Assembly: GCF_047123815.1 (NCBI RefSeq)
Contig: NZ_CP138920.1
Span: 1,798,001 to 1,862,000 of the forward strand
DNA: 64,000 bases
Source: Maricaulis sp017643475
GTDB taxonomy: Bacteria; Pseudomonadota; Alphaproteobacteria; Caulobacterales; Maricaulaceae
Direction of reading: 5' to 3'
Made by a program: the position numbers and the translations under genes. The notes under the pieces were generated by a model. The model ran no database searches and was not told where the DNA came from. It saw nothing but the letters and a program-made list of their open reading frames with translations. Each line of letters opens with the position of its first letter. The first letter of the stretch is position 1. This document shows, one piece after another, positions 43,902-53,803 of this stretch.

Positions 43902-45391
43902 TGGTCCGTCTCCTCGTAGTGGCGGGCAGAGAGACCGGCGCGGTCCATGGGAGCGCCGTTCAGGATGACGGTGGTGATGGATCGGTAGGCGTCGATCGAA
44001 CGAAGCGGATTGTCTTGCATCAACAGCAGGTCAGCGCGTTTTCCGACCTCGATCGTGCCGATCTCGTCGGCGAGGTTGAGTGTTTCGGCATTGCGCCGGG
44101 TTGCCATGTCCAGGATATCGGCCGGGCTTATCCCGGCTTCGGCCAGTTCGCGCATCTCCCAATGACCGTTGAGACCCGGCGGGTTGCCCCAGCCAAACGT
44201 GCCGACAGCTGTATCTGTGCCGAAGACCAGCGCATCAGAATTGGTCGCCAGATAACGGAGAAATTGCTGGTAGCGCCCCTGATATCCGTCCATCAGATGC
44301 GGAATTAGCGCCTCATCCAAACGATTGCCGAGAATAACCTCGATAAAGGTGTCGCGCTGGGGTTGGGCGTCGGTGCGTAAAAACTCCACATAGGAGGACG
44401 GCACCACGTCGAGCCAGTCGGCGTCTTGCAGGATGTCCGGTTCGAACATGGAGCGGGTCTGGCCCAGCGTCCGGATGGTGGGTTGCAGCTGCAGGCCTGC
44501 CTCGGCAATGTCATCGGCAAGCTCAAACATCATCGGCGGAGCTATCGGCTCGAGCAGGTCCACGGGCATGTCCCAGGGACCATGCGCCATAACGTCTACG
44601 CCAGCCGCCAGACCCATTCGATGGGCGGCGGGTGTGGTGCCGTGAAGGAAGACTGTCAGACCGCGCTCCCGGGCCTCGCGCACGACTTCGGAGAAGATAG
44701 CCTGGCTTGGCAAAGGCCATTCCGGACCATTGGGCATCCAGGGCGCATCCTCGAAATAGATCTTCACGCAGATCCCTCCAGACGCCTGGATGGTCTCCAG
44801 TGTCGCTGCCGGTGTGTGCTCAGCCGGGTCGGAGCCCTCGGGAAGTTCGGGGGTGACATGGCGATCATGCAGGAAGTTGGGGAAGGCGTCCTCGACCGGC
44901 AGGTGCGCCTGGTGCGCCATGAAACCGTTCGAGGTCACAAGGCCTTCACCGCAATGAAACAGGCGAGGCCGGATGGGTGCGGCCTCGAAGGCGCGATTGG
45001 TTTCGAAATCCGCATTCAGCTCGACCAGGGTCGTAAATCCCCAATAGAGATAGCTGCGGGGCATCTGTTCGAAATAGGCTTCCTGAAGGGCCAGCGAGCG
45101 TTCGCGTTCGACCAGGCCCGGGCGCAAACCCGTGGCGTGGTAAAGGTGGACATGACTGTCGATCAGGCCGGGGGTGAGATACTGGCGCTCTGCGTCGATA
45201 ACCCTCTCGGCTTGATGAGGGATACTGGCGGGCTGGATGCCAAGGATGCGGCCATCCCCGACCAGAACGGTCAGGCCTTCAACGGGCGTGTCGCGTTCGG
45301 GTGAAACCAGCGTGGCGTTTTCAATGGCGAGATCCTGGGCGAGCAGGGACGAGGTGATCAGCGCGGCGAGAACACTCATAAGAAGTCGCAT
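43898..45391 (-). CDS. Secreted amidohydrolase (metal-dependent), copy 2
   Basis: 497 residues from the ATG at 45391 (MRLLMSVLAALITSSLLAQ, a signal peptide); a frame extends to 45910 across the divergent regulator and is spurious. Site residues: DSHVHLYH, Lys in ICVKIYFED, His in FLHGTTP and MAHGPWDM, Asp in FGTDTAVG. GTIEVGKRADLLLM near the end. It parallels copy 1 (same SYLYWGFTTL and DPAEHTP segments). First gene of the operon; the start is 114 bases from the divergent regulator start. Confidence 0.85.
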   Translation of the reverse strand: MRLLMSVLAALITSSLLAQDLAIENATLVSPERDTPVEGLTVLVGDGRILGIQPASIPHQAERVIDAERQYLTPGLIDSHVHLYHATGLRPGLVERERSLALQEAYFEQMPRSYLYWGFTTLVELNADFETNRAFEAAPIRPRLFHCGEGLVTSNGFMAHQAHLPVEDAFPNFLHDRHVTPELPEGSDPAEHTPAATLETIQASGGICVKIYFEDAPWMPNGPEWPLPSQAIFSEVVREARERGLTVFLHGTTPAAHRMGLAAGVDVMAHGPWDMPVDLLEPIAPPMMFELADDIAEAGLQLQPTIRTLGQTRSMFEPDILQDADWLDVVPSSYVEFLRTDAQPQRDTFIEVILGNRLDEALIPHLMDGYQGRYQQFLRYLATNSDALVFGTDTAVGTFGWGNPPGLNGHWEMRELAEAGISPADILDMATRRNAETLNLADEIGTIEVGKRADLLLMQDNPLRSIDAYRSITTVILNGAPMDRAGLSARHYEETDQ

Positions 45392-45505
45392 TTTTCTGTC
45401 TTTCGGTTTGTAAAACTGATCCCGAAATTGCAGGTTTGTCTTTGCGTGCGCGTCCTGAAACGCAATCGAGGACGTGCGTTTTCTGGAGTTTCCGCGGAGT
45501 GCGCC

Positions 45506-46534
45506 TTGTCCGCCCTTCTTTATGCCGGTGCGACCCTTGCCTTTGTCTTCGCCCTGTATCTGGCGACGGCGAGCGAAGGCGTGCGCACTTCTCACCGCCT
45601 GCTCGCGGCCGGCTTTGCGCTGATGGGGGTGCAGTTTCTGTTGTCCAGGCTGCAATTCGATGTGCCGGAGCACTGGCTGGTGCAGATGCGGCCGGTGTTG
45701 GCGATGTTCCTGCCGCCACTTCTTTACCTCCATCTGCTGGTGGCAGAACGCAGCGAAGCCCGCTTGCGTGTGGCAGACGCTGTGTACCTGGCCGGGCCGG
45801 TACTCATGTTGGTCGTTCGGCTTGCCGGCGGTGAGGCCTGGTTTATCGACGGCCCCATTCTGGGCGGGCTCGCGTTGTACGCAGCGCTGATATGGTATCG
45901 CAGCAGACAACCCGCAGGGGATTTCGCTGTGCGCGGAGTGATTCTGGCCGCCTCTCTGCGTCGCTGGCGGTGGATGGTTCTTTCCTGGCTCCTCTTGACC
46001 CTGGCCTCCGACACCTGGATCACATTCGAAATTTCATCACCGCCAGCGCTTGAAGATTCCCTGGGGTTTGGCGTCGCCATGCTCTTTCTGTCCGGCTTTT
46101 TTACCTATGCCCTAGTGCTGGTGCTGGTGCTGCATCGGTCCGGCCCTTTGGGTTGGGTTGCGGCGCGCTTCCGAACTGCGGGTTTAACGGCTGATTTGAA
46201 CGACCGGCTGGCGGCTCATATGCGAGAGCGCCAGCCGCATCTGGACCTGGAGCTGAATATCGCTCGCCTGGCCCGACAGCTTGGCGTGCCGCAGCGCCAG
46301 TTGTCGGAGGCCGTGAACACGGCACACGGAGTCAGCTTCAGTGTCTGGGTCAGTCAATGGCGGGTGGAAACCGCCAAGGGCATCATGCGTGCGGAGCCTG
46401 AAAAGGGCTTGCTGGACGTGCTCCATGATAGCGGTTTCCAGAGCAAGTCCAGCTTCAACAAGACTTTCAAGGAGCTGACCGGCCAGACGCCCAGCGCCTG
46501 GCGGTCCGAGCAGACCGGCCAGCGCTACTCCTGA
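45506..46534 (+). CDS. Membrane-bound AraC-family regulator
   Basis: 342 residues from a TTG at 45506 with GGAG six bases ahead; a TTG at 45428 would add 26 residues without clear support. The N-terminal half (to about 220) has about seven membrane helices. The AraC DNA-binding domain follows (about 250-342): LDLELNIARLARQLGVPQRQLSEAVN as the first helix-turn-helix and LLDVLHDSGFQSKSSFNKTFKELTGQTPSAWR as the second. It is divergent to the amidohydrolases and may sense their product or substrate at the inner membrane (inference). Confidence 0.8.
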   Translation: MSALLYAGATLAFVFALYLATASEGVRTSHRLLAAGFALMGVQFLLSRLQFDVPEHWLVQMRPVLAMFLPPLLYLHLLVAERSEARLRVADAVYLAGPVLMLVVRLAGGEAWFIDGPILGGLALYAALIWYRSRQPAGDFAVRGVILAASLRRWRWMVLSWLLLTLASDTWITFEISSPPALEDSLGFGVAMLFLSGFFTYALVLVLVLHRSGPLGWVAARFRTAGLTADLNDRLAAHMRERQPHLDLELNIARLARQLGVPQRQLSEAVNTAHGVSFSVWVSQWRVETAKGIMRAEPEKGLLDVLHDSGFQSKSSFNKTFKELTGQTPSAWRSEQTGQRYS

Positions 46535-47926
46535 TCCAGCCGCTGGCGCGCTCCGGCGTGAGCGGGCTCAAGCGCCAGGGCCTGTTCAAAAGCAGCTTTG
46601 GCCTCTTCATTCAGGCCAACACGCAGATACGCGTCCCCGAGGCCGACCAGCGCGTCTGCCTCATCCGGCAGAATCCGGGAAACCCAGCGCATGCTGGTGA
46701 CAGCGTCCTGGCCAAAGTTCGCGCGAATGAGTTCATAGCCGAACTGATAGACCTCGATGGCGTGTTGTTGATCCTGTGGCAGCGAGGCGAGGAAGGCTTC
46801 GATCTCTGATCCGCTAGCAAGGATTCGCCGCAACATAGGTGGTGACGGGAGGTCCGCAGCTTCGCCCAGGGAGATGCGGGCCAATGCATCAGCCAGCGCC
46901 CCGAAATACATGCCTCCTGTATTGGCGAGCAGGGCGATGCTCAGTCCCGCGTTCGGGATGTGGTGGAGTTCTGCGGAGAAGCCGCGTGTAGATCCGGAGG
47001 CGGAGAATCGTTGCAGGGCCTGTCCGTTTTCCAGGGTCAGCGTGTCGAAGTGCCAGCCCAAGGGATAGCCTTCCGACGATTGCGCGATTTCGCGCTGGAT
47101 TGTTTCCGAGGCGATGATGTTGCCGGCAAACAGGGCATCGGCGAAGGCGATGGTGTCGGCTGCGCTGGCATGGACATTGCTGATCGCCAGGCGGTGTTGC
47201 CATTGCACGTGAGGCGCATTGACGACGCCATCCCGGCCCGGGGCATAGCCATTGGCGAGGCGTCGCCGGGGGCGGGGTTTCATCAACCAGGCCGGTCTGT
47301 TCCAGACCTGATGGTTCAAGAAGGTAGGTGTGCAGGGCTGCGTCATACGTTGTGCCCAAGACCTGTTCGACAACGACCGCACTCAACATGGCACCGACAT
47401 TTGAGTAGGCGTATCGCTCGCCAGGCTCGCTGGTCAGGTCGAGACACGCCACATAGTCCGCGAATGCAGCGTTCCGGGCCTCTCGTGAGACACCGCGCCC
47501 CGCAAAATCTGCAAGCGATTGTGTCTGGGTGAAAATGCCGGGAAGGCCGGCGCCGTGCGCGATCAGATGGCGCAGAGTGATGCCGCTTGTTCCGAACGCG
47601 TCGAGATAGGTGCCGATTGGCACGCCCAGATCCAGTCTGCTCAGCTCTGTAAGGCGCAGGATCAGTGCGGCATTATAGGCTTTGGAAATTGACCCCAGCA
47701 TGTAGTGGGTGTCAGCAGTGTTGGTGATCTGCCAGTCTTCAACGGCGAGCCCGTAACTCTGTTCGAATATCACCTCGCCGTGGCATTCAATGCGAACATT
47801 TCCTCGAAAGGCATCGGCTTCGGCAAAGGGCTGAATGGCTGCGCTCAGGCGTGCGGTGTCGACCTGGTCGCAATGGGGCGCGGACGCCTGCGCCAGCGTA
47901 ATGGCGAGTGCGGTGGCTATGAACAT
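46525..47926 (-). pseudogene. Serine hydrolase (beta-lactamase fold), frameshifted
   Basis: From ATG 47926 the frame gives a signal peptide (to about 15), GSISKAYNA (SxxK) near 79 and RYAYSNVGA (YxN) near 170, then VDETPPPATPR near 47265. There the rest goes on in another frame (RRLANGYAPGRDGVVNAPHV) that carries GWHFDTLTLE, HHIPNAGLSIALLANTGG and a C-terminal TPR-like ALVGLGDAYLRVGLNEEAKAAFEQAL. The shift lies in CCCCGCCCCCGGCG (minus strand), a run prone to slippage, so an assembly or sequencing error is possible. It ends 10 bases into the AraC gene. Confidence 0.8.
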
Positions 47927-48188
47927 TCCGATAGGTCCCTCCAGGCCCGAGCGTGAGCAGGGTGGAAGGCGTGCGCTCTCCGGGAGGGTTCATGCAGATG
48001 ACGATTGCGTCACGCCGGAACGACGCATTGCTACATTTGCATTTCTGCAAGGCACTCGCGATCCGATATGCATAAGCCATAACTTTATATTGCAATGCAG
48101 CAATGTAGAACGCGCCACTGGCGAAACCGGGGTTTCCCAGCGACGAGTCGCCGAAACGGGACTCGCGCACAATCAGAGGCATCAAGGT

Positions 48189-48617
48189 TTGTCCGAACGG
48201 GATCGCGTCTTCGCGAACACTTTTCTGCTGGCTGTGCTCGGCGCACTTTTGCTGGCTGTACATTCCGCTGTTCGGAGCGGCCTGATCATCGCCCAGTTCC
48301 TTGTAGCCAAGCTTGGTGAGTTCATGGGGGTGAATATCAGCGCGGCCTATCTGACGATCGGCCCGGCCCCGATGCTGCTGACGCTATTACTGACGGTGCT
48401 GCGGGCGACTCTGCTGATCCAGGTTCTGCGCCGCAGCCTCCAGGCTTTGCCGCTGCAGGCGCTGATTGTGATTGTGCATTCCTGCCTGTTTATCAATCTC
48501 GCCTTCGAGACGACCTATGACTTCGCCATCGGGTACATCTTTATCGGCCTTGAGGTTTGTCTGCTCTATCCCTTGTGGATGATGCGGCGACCAATCAGAC
48601 AGGCCTTTGCCGAATAG
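48189..48617 (+). CDS. Membrane protein of unknown function
   Basis: 142 residues from a TTG at 48189; the frame is open from 47835 but the first part is antisense to the hydrolase and unlikely. About four membrane helices, for example TFLLAVLGALLLAVHSAV, MLLTLLLTVLRATLLIQVL and LIVIVHSCLFINLAF, then MMRRPIRQ at the C-terminus. No family recognised. The start is uncertain. A bidirectional terminator follows. Confidence 0.5.
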   Translation: MSERDRVFANTFLLAVLGALLLAVHSAVRSGLIIAQFLVAKLGEFMGVNISAAYLTIGPAPMLLTLLLTVLRATLLIQVLRRSLQALPLQALIVIVHSCLFINLAFETTYDFAIGYIFIGLEVCLLYPLWMMRRPIRQAFAE

Positions 48618-48652
48618 AAAAAGCCGCCCCGAAAGGAGCGGCTTTTCTTTTG
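48616..48652. terminator. Bidirectional terminator, end of the ATP synthase operon
   Basis: GCCGCCCC and GGAGCGGC (one mismatch) around GAAA, flanked by AAAAA on the left and TTTTCTTTT on the right. It serves the membrane-protein gene and atpC in opposite directions. Confidence 0.85.
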
Positions 48653-48668
48653 CGATCTGTTCGCCGGC

Positions 48669-49070
48669 CTAGGCAGCCAGTGCAGCCTGCATGGCTTCGA
48701 ACTTGACCACCAGAGCTTCAGCGTGCTCGCGCTCTTCATCGGATTTGGCAGCGGAGATGTCCTCGCGGGCATCGGCCAGATCCTGAGCCAGCTTGTCGGC
48801 GTCGATCTCGGACAGCGGAATGGCTTCCTCTGCCAGGATGGTTAGGCCAGCCGGCGTCACCTCGGCGAAACCGCCGTGGATGAAGGTCTTCTCGGTCTCA
48901 TTTCCGTTCATGACGGTGATCGCACCGGGGCGGATCACGGACATAAAGGGGGCGTGCTCCGGCAGAACGCCGAAATCGCCCTCTTCGCCCGGAACGACAA
49001 CCTGGTCGACGTCACCGGCAAACAGGCGGCGCTCCGGAGAGACGAGATCGAAATGGAGTTTGTCAGCCAT
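48669..49070 (-). CDS. atpC: ATP synthase F1 subunit epsilon
   Basis: 133 residues. The N-terminal beta domain is clear: FDLVSPERRLFAGDVDQVVVPGEEGDFGVLPEHAPFMSVIRPG. The C-terminal two-helix part holds IDADKLAQDLADAREDISAAKS. It couples the rotor to catalysis. Last gene of the operon. Confidence 0.96.
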   Translation of the reverse strand: MADKLHFDLVSPERRLFAGDVDQVVVPGEEGDFGVLPEHAPFMSVIRPGAITVMNGNETEKTFIHGGFAEVTPAGLTILAEEAIPLSEIDADKLAQDLADAREDISAAKSDEEREHAEALVVKFEAMQAALAA

Positions 49071-49105
49071 CTTGGCTTCCTCCGCTCAAGGGAGACGGAG
49101 ACTGC

Positions 49106-50545
49106 TTACGCAGCCTCTGCCGCCATTTTCTCTGCCTTCTTGATAGCGTCTTCGATCGTACCGACCATGTAGAACGCCTGCTCCGGCAGGTGATCGTATT
49201 CACCGTTACAGATGGCCTGGAAGCCCTTCACGGTGTCAGCAACCGGCACCTGGATGCCCGGGAAGCCGGTGAAAACTTCAGCCACGTCGAACGGCTGGGA
49301 CAGGAAGCGCTCAACCTTACGCGCACGCGCAACGGTCAGTTTGTCTTCCTCGGACAGCTCGTCCATGCCCAGGATCGCGATGATGTCCTGGAGAGCTTTG
49401 TAGCGCTGCAGGATTTCCTGAACCTGACGCGCGGTGTTGTAGTGCTCTTCACCGACGATGCGCGGCTCGAGGATACGAGACGTGGAGTCAAGCGGGTCAA
49501 CGGCCGGGTAGATACCCTTTTCCGAGATCGCACGGTTCAGAACCGTCGTGGCGTCGAGGTGGGCGAAGGTCGTGGCCGGAGCCGGGTCAGTCAGGTCATC
49601 CGCCGGAACGTAAACGGCCTGAACCGAGGTGATGGAACCCTTGGTCGTGGAGGTAATACGCTCCTGCAGGGCACCCATGTCGGTGGCCAGTGTCGGCTGA
49701 TAACCCACGGCAGACGGGATACGGCCGAGCAGGGCCGAAACCTCGGAGCCCGCCTGGGTGAAGCGGAAGATGTTGTCGACGAAGAAGAGCACGTCCTTGC
49801 CCTCTTCATCGCGGAAGTATTCCGCCTGTGCCAGACCGGACAGCGCCACACGTGCACGCGCTCCCGGCGGCTCGTTCATCTGGCCGAAGACCAGGGCGCA
49901 ACGGGAACCTTCGGTGTTGCCGTCGTTTTCTTGCGGGTCCTTGTTCACGCCGGACTCGATCATCTCCCAGTACAGGTCGTTACCCTCACGGGTACGCTCA
50001 CCAACACCGGCGAAGACAGAGTAACCACCGAACAGCTTGGCGATGTTGTTGATCAGTTCCTGGATGAGAACCGTCTTGCCAACGCCGGCGCCGCCGAACA
50101 GGCCGATCTTGCCGCCCTTTGCGTACGGGCAGAGCAGGTCAACGACCTTGATGCCCGTCGGCAGGATTTCAGCTTCCGTTGCCTGTTCGTCAAAGGACGG
50201 GGCAGCGCGGTGGATCGGAGCTTTCTGGGTGTGGGCAACATCGCCGGCTTCGTCGATCGCTTCGCCGGTGACGTTCATGATGCGGCCGAGCGTACCCGGG
50301 CCAACCGGAACCATGATCGGCTCGCCGGTGTCGGTTACTTCGGTACCACGCTGGAGACCTTCAGTGGCGTCCATGGCGATGGTACGGACCGTGTTCTCAC
50401 CGAGGTGCTGAGAGACCTCGAGAACAAGCTTCTTGCCATCATTGGTGGTTTCAAGGGCGTTGAGGATGTCCGGCAGACCGCCTTCGAATTCAACGTCCAC
50501 AACAGCGCCGGTAATCTGGGCGACGCGGCCTTTAAGAGTGCTCAT
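49106..50545 (-). CDS. atpD: ATP synthase F1 subunit beta
   Basis: 479 residues. Walker A GGAGVGKTVLIQELINN (about 153), the ALVFGQMNEPPGAR segment, Walker B VLFFVDNIFRF, and the DELSEED loop. Catalytic subunit at the inner membrane. Between atpG and atpC. Confidence 0.98.
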   Translation of the reverse strand: MSTLKGRVAQITGAVVDVEFEGGLPDILNALETTNDGKKLVLEVSQHLGENTVRTIAMDATEGLQRGTEVTDTGEPIMVPVGPGTLGRIMNVTGEAIDEAGDVAHTQKAPIHRAAPSFDEQATEAEILPTGIKVVDLLCPYAKGGKIGLFGGAGVGKTVLIQELINNIAKLFGGYSVFAGVGERTREGNDLYWEMIESGVNKDPQENDGNTEGSRCALVFGQMNEPPGARARVALSGLAQAEYFRDEEGKDVLFFVDNIFRFTQAGSEVSALLGRIPSAVGYQPTLATDMGALQERITSTTKGSITSVQAVYVPADDLTDPAPATTFAHLDATTVLNRAISEKGIYPAVDPLDSTSRILEPRIVGEEHYNTARQVQEILQRYKALQDIIAILGMDELSEEDKLTVARARKVERFLSQPFDVAEVFTGFPGIQVPVADTVKGFQAICNGEYDHLPEQAFYMVGTIEDAIKKAEKMAAEAA

Positions 50546-50561
50546 TTCGAATTCCTCTCGA

Positions 50562-51449
50562 CTAGAGAGCCTCGGCGCCGGAGATGATTTCGGTCAACTC
50601 CGTGGTGATCTGCGCCTGACGTGTACGGTTGTAGATAATGTTCAGCTTGTCGATCAGCTCGCCAGCATTACGCGTTGCGTTATCCATGGCGGCCATTTTC
50701 GATCCCATTTCGCCGGCAACATTCTCAAGCAGGGACGAGAGAATGACGGTGTCGACATAACGCGGCAGCAGGACGTTGAGGATGCTCTCCTCGTCCGGCT
50801 CTGCGTCATAGACGGCACCAGCCAGGTCCGGACGCTCGACGCCTTCGTCGATGGCATCCTTGGCCGGGATCAAGACTTTCGCGCGCGGCTTCTGGGAGAT
50901 GACCGAGACGAATTCCGACGAGATCAGCTCGCAGGTATCGAACTCACCGGCCTCGAACATGTGGCGGATCTTGTCGCCGATCATGATCGCGGTGGAACCG
51001 GTGATGGTCTTCTCGCCAGACAGTTCGATCGAGTCGACAATGTAGGAGCCAAACAGACGCTTGAGTTGCTCAGCGCCCTTCTTGCCCACGCACATGATCT
51101 TGATCGACTTGCCTTCAGCCTTGAGCGCTTGAACACGCTCGCGGGCTTTCTTGACGATATTGGTGTTGAAGCCGCCGCACAGACCGCGATCGGCGGTCAT
51201 GACGACGAGCAAACGGGTGTCGTCCGCGCCCGTGCCCACCAGGAGCGGTGAGGCTCCCGGAGTGCCGGACATGGTGGTCGAGAGATTGGCCATTACGCTG
51301 CCCATACGCTCGGCGTAGGGACGCGCAGACTCTGCCGCTTCCTGCGCACGGCGCAGTTTTGCGGCAGCGACCATCTGCATCGCCTTGGTGATCTTCTGCG
51401 TTGATTTAACGCTGTCGATCCGTGTTTTCAGGTCCTTAAGGCTCGCCAT
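50562..51449 (-). CDS. atpG: ATP synthase F1 subunit gamma
   Basis: 295 residues. It starts MASLKDLKTRIDSVKSTQKITKAMQMVAA and ends NIIYNRTRQAQITTELTEIISGAEAL, both hallmarks of gamma. It forms the central shaft. Gap of 29 bases to atpA. Confidence 0.97.
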   Translation of the reverse strand: MASLKDLKTRIDSVKSTQKITKAMQMVAAAKLRRAQEAAESARPYAERMGSVMANLSTTMSGTPGASPLLVGTGADDTRLLVVMTADRGLCGGFNTNIVKKARERVQALKAEGKSIKIMCVGKKGAEQLKRLFGSYIVDSIELSGEKTITGSTAIMIGDKIRHMFEAGEFDTCELISSEFVSVISQKPRAKVLIPAKDAIDEGVERPDLAGAVYDAEPDEESILNVLLPRYVDTVILSSLLENVAGEMGSKMAAMDNATRNAGELIDKLNIIYNRTRQAQITTELTEIISGAEAL

Positions 51450-51478
51450 AAGGCTCTCCTAGCAGTCGTTCTGTCCAG

Positions 51479-53014
51479 TTACGCGACGAAGTTCTTCGTG
51501 AACGTGTCCAGAACGCCCTTCAGCTTGCCTTCGCTGTCGTCAGACAGCTTCTTCTCGGTGCGGATCGCGGTGAGAAGGTCAGCATGGTCAGCGTGCAGGT
51601 GACGCAGCAGGTCGCCTTCGTAACGCAGCACGTCGGAAACCGGCAGCTTGTCGAGATAACCACGCGTACCCGCGTAGATCACACAAACTTGCTCTTCCAT
51701 GGCCAGCGGCGAGAACTGCGGCTGCTTGAGCAGCTCGGTCAGGCGCTGACCGCGGTTCAGCAGCTGCTGGGTTGCGGCGTCGAGGTCGGAACCGAACTGG
51801 GCAAAGGCCGCCATCTCGCGGTACTGGGCCAGCTCACCCTTCATGGAGCCTGCAACCTGCTTCATGGCCTTCGTCTGGGCGGAGGAACCAACGCGGGATA
51901 CGGACAGACCGACGTTCACGGCCGGGCGGATGCCCTGGTAGAACAGGTCGGTTTCCAGGAAGATCTGACCGTCGGTAATGGAGATCACGTTGGTCGGGAT
52001 GTAGGCGGAAACGTCGTTGGCCTGGGTTTCGATGATCGGCAGGGCCGTCATGGAACCGGAACCATTATCTTCGTTCAGCTTGGCAGCACGCTCGAGCAGG
52101 CGGGAGTGCAGGTAGAAGACGTCACCCGGATAGGCTTCGCGGCCCGGCGGGCGGCGCAGCAGCAGGGACATCTGGCGGTAAGCAACAGCCTGCTTGGACA
52201 GATCATCATAAACGATCAGCGCGTGCATGCCGTTGTCACGGAAGTATTCGCCCATCGCAGATGCGGTGAACGGAGCCAGGAACTGCATCGGAGCCGGGTC
52301 GGACGCCGTAGCAGCAACAACGATGGTGTAATCCATCGCGCCGTTTTCCTCGAGCGTCTTCACGATCTGGGCGACCGTGGAACGCTTCTGACCAACAGCG
52401 ACGTAGATACAGTAGAGCTTGGCGCTCTCGTCATCGCCCTGGTTGATGGCTTTCTGGTTCAGGATGGTGTCGATCGCGATCGCGGTCTTGCCGGTCTGAC
52501 GGTCACCAATGATCAGCTCGCGCTGGCCACGGCCGACCGGGATCATGGCGTCGATGGCCTTGATGCCCGTCGCCATCGGCTCGTGTACGGATTTACGCGG
52601 GATAATGCCCGGCGCTTTCACGTCAACACGGCGACGTTCGGCAACATCCGTCAGCGGACCCTTGCCGTCGATCGGCTCGCCGAGACCGTCACAGACGCGG
52701 CCCAGCAGGCCCTTGCCAACAGACGTGTCGACGATGGAGCCGAGACGCTTGACGGTGTCGCCCTCTTTAATGCCACGGTCATCACCGAAGATAACGCAAC
52801 CGACATTGTCGCGCTCAAGGTTCAGGGCCATGCCCTTGATGCCGCCCGGGAACTCAACGAGCTCACCAGCCTTAACCTCATCGAGGCCGTAGACGCGTGC
52901 AATACCGTCACCGACGGAAAGTACGCTACCGACGTCCGAAACCTGAGCTTCGGCACCGTAATTCTTGATCTGATCCTTGAGGATCGCAGAGATTTCTGCT
53001 GCCCGGATGTCCAT
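51479..53014 (-). CDS. atpA: ATP synthase F1 subunit alpha
   Basis: 511 residues. Nucleotide site GDRQTGKTAIAIDTILNQK (about 170), and ALIVYDDLSKQAVAYRQMSLLLRRPPGREAYPGD. Non-catalytic subunit. It starts 4 bases after the atpH stop. Confidence 0.98.
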   Translation of the reverse strand: MDIRAAEISAILKDQIKNYGAEAQVSDVGSVLSVGDGIARVYGLDEVKAGELVEFPGGIKGMALNLERDNVGCVIFGDDRGIKEGDTVKRLGSIVDTSVGKGLLGRVCDGLGEPIDGKGPLTDVAERRRVDVKAPGIIPRKSVHEPMATGIKAIDAMIPVGRGQRELIIGDRQTGKTAIAIDTILNQKAINQGDDESAKLYCIYVAVGQKRSTVAQIVKTLEENGAMDYTIVVAATASDPAPMQFLAPFTASAMGEYFRDNGMHALIVYDDLSKQAVAYRQMSLLLRRPPGREAYPGDVFYLHSRLLERAAKLNEDNGSGSMTALPIIETQANDVSAYIPTNVISITDGQIFLETDLFYQGIRPAVNVGLSVSRVGSSAQTKAMKQVAGSMKGELAQYREMAAFAQFGSDLDAATQQLLNRGQRLTELLKQPQFSPLAMEEQVCVIYAGTRGYLDKLPVSDVLRYEGDLLRHLHADHADLLTAIRTEKKLSDDSEGKLKGVLDTFTKNFVA

Positions 53015-53018
53015 GGAC

Positions 53019-53579
53019 CTACGCCTCTTTCATCGCATTCTTCATCCCGTCCAGCTTGGTGCGGAGGGAGCTGTCGAACATGCGGGAACCGACCTTAACG
53101 ATCAGTCCGCCGAGTAATTCAGGACGCACTTCAGTGCGAACTTCTACGTCGCGCCCGAGAGCGCTTTTCAGCGAAGCCTGGAGGGCTTCGGTCTGCTTCT
53201 TGGTCAGCGCTGCGGCAGTCGCCACATCAGCTGACAGAACGCCACGGTCCGCAGCGGCCAGTGCAGCGTAGGCCGAAGCCATCGCGCCCAGCTCGCCGGC
53301 GCGGCCATTGTCAGCCGCGACGCCGAATGCGTTCTTTGTCAATTCATGGAATTTGGCCTTGCCCGCCATAGCGGACAGCACGCCTGCCTTCTCTTCTGCA
53401 GAGTACAGGGGAGAGGCAAGAACCTCTGCCAATTCGGACGACTCGCCCAGGGCTGCACGGAAAGCTGACAGGTCAGCTTCGACCGCTTCCGCAGCGCCGG
53501 AGGTCTTGGCCAGCTCAAACAGCGCGGTCGCATAGCGGCCCGCAGCGTTTGCTGTATTGGCGTCTTCGCCGGTGTTCAC
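53019..53579 (-). CDS. atpH: ATP synthase F1 subunit delta
   Basis: 186 residues from a GTG at 53579 (MNTGEDANTANAAGRYATALFELAK), the family length; a frame from 53651 adds 24 residues with MCFRRSDD that are not conserved. The C-terminus LLGGLIVKVGSRMFDSSLRTKLDGMKN is typical. It joins F1 to the stator. First gene of atpHAGDC; the F0 genes are elsewhere, as in many alphaproteobacteria. Confidence 0.94.
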   Translation of the reverse strand: MNTGEDANTANAAGRYATALFELAKTSGAAEAVEADLSAFRAALGESSELAEVLASPLYSAEEKAGVLSAMAGKAKFHELTKNAFGVAADNGRAGELGAMASAYAALAAADRGVLSADVATAAALTKKQTEALQASLKSALGRDVEVRTEVRPELLGGLIVKVGSRMFDSSLRTKLDGMKNAMKEA

Positions 53580-53803
53580 CGTGACGTCGCTCTCTATCCG
53601 GATGAGTGCCTTGAAATCGTCTGATCGACGAAAGCACATCAATTTCAACAAGTTATCGAACCAGGCGTATTGTGTTGCACCGCACGCTTATTCGGTTCGG
53701 GCGTGCGATAGCACAGGCATGGTCACGCAGCAAGCCGAAGACTCCTACCGATTCAGCAGACGTGATCTTGAGCGTCGGCGAATTCGCGGCAAAACTCCGT
53801 GTG

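Noticed and set aside
49190..53098. Long plus-strand frames (465 and 504 residues) opposite atpD and atpA.
   Set aside because: Mirror frames of conserved genes; composition is antisense-like with no domain.
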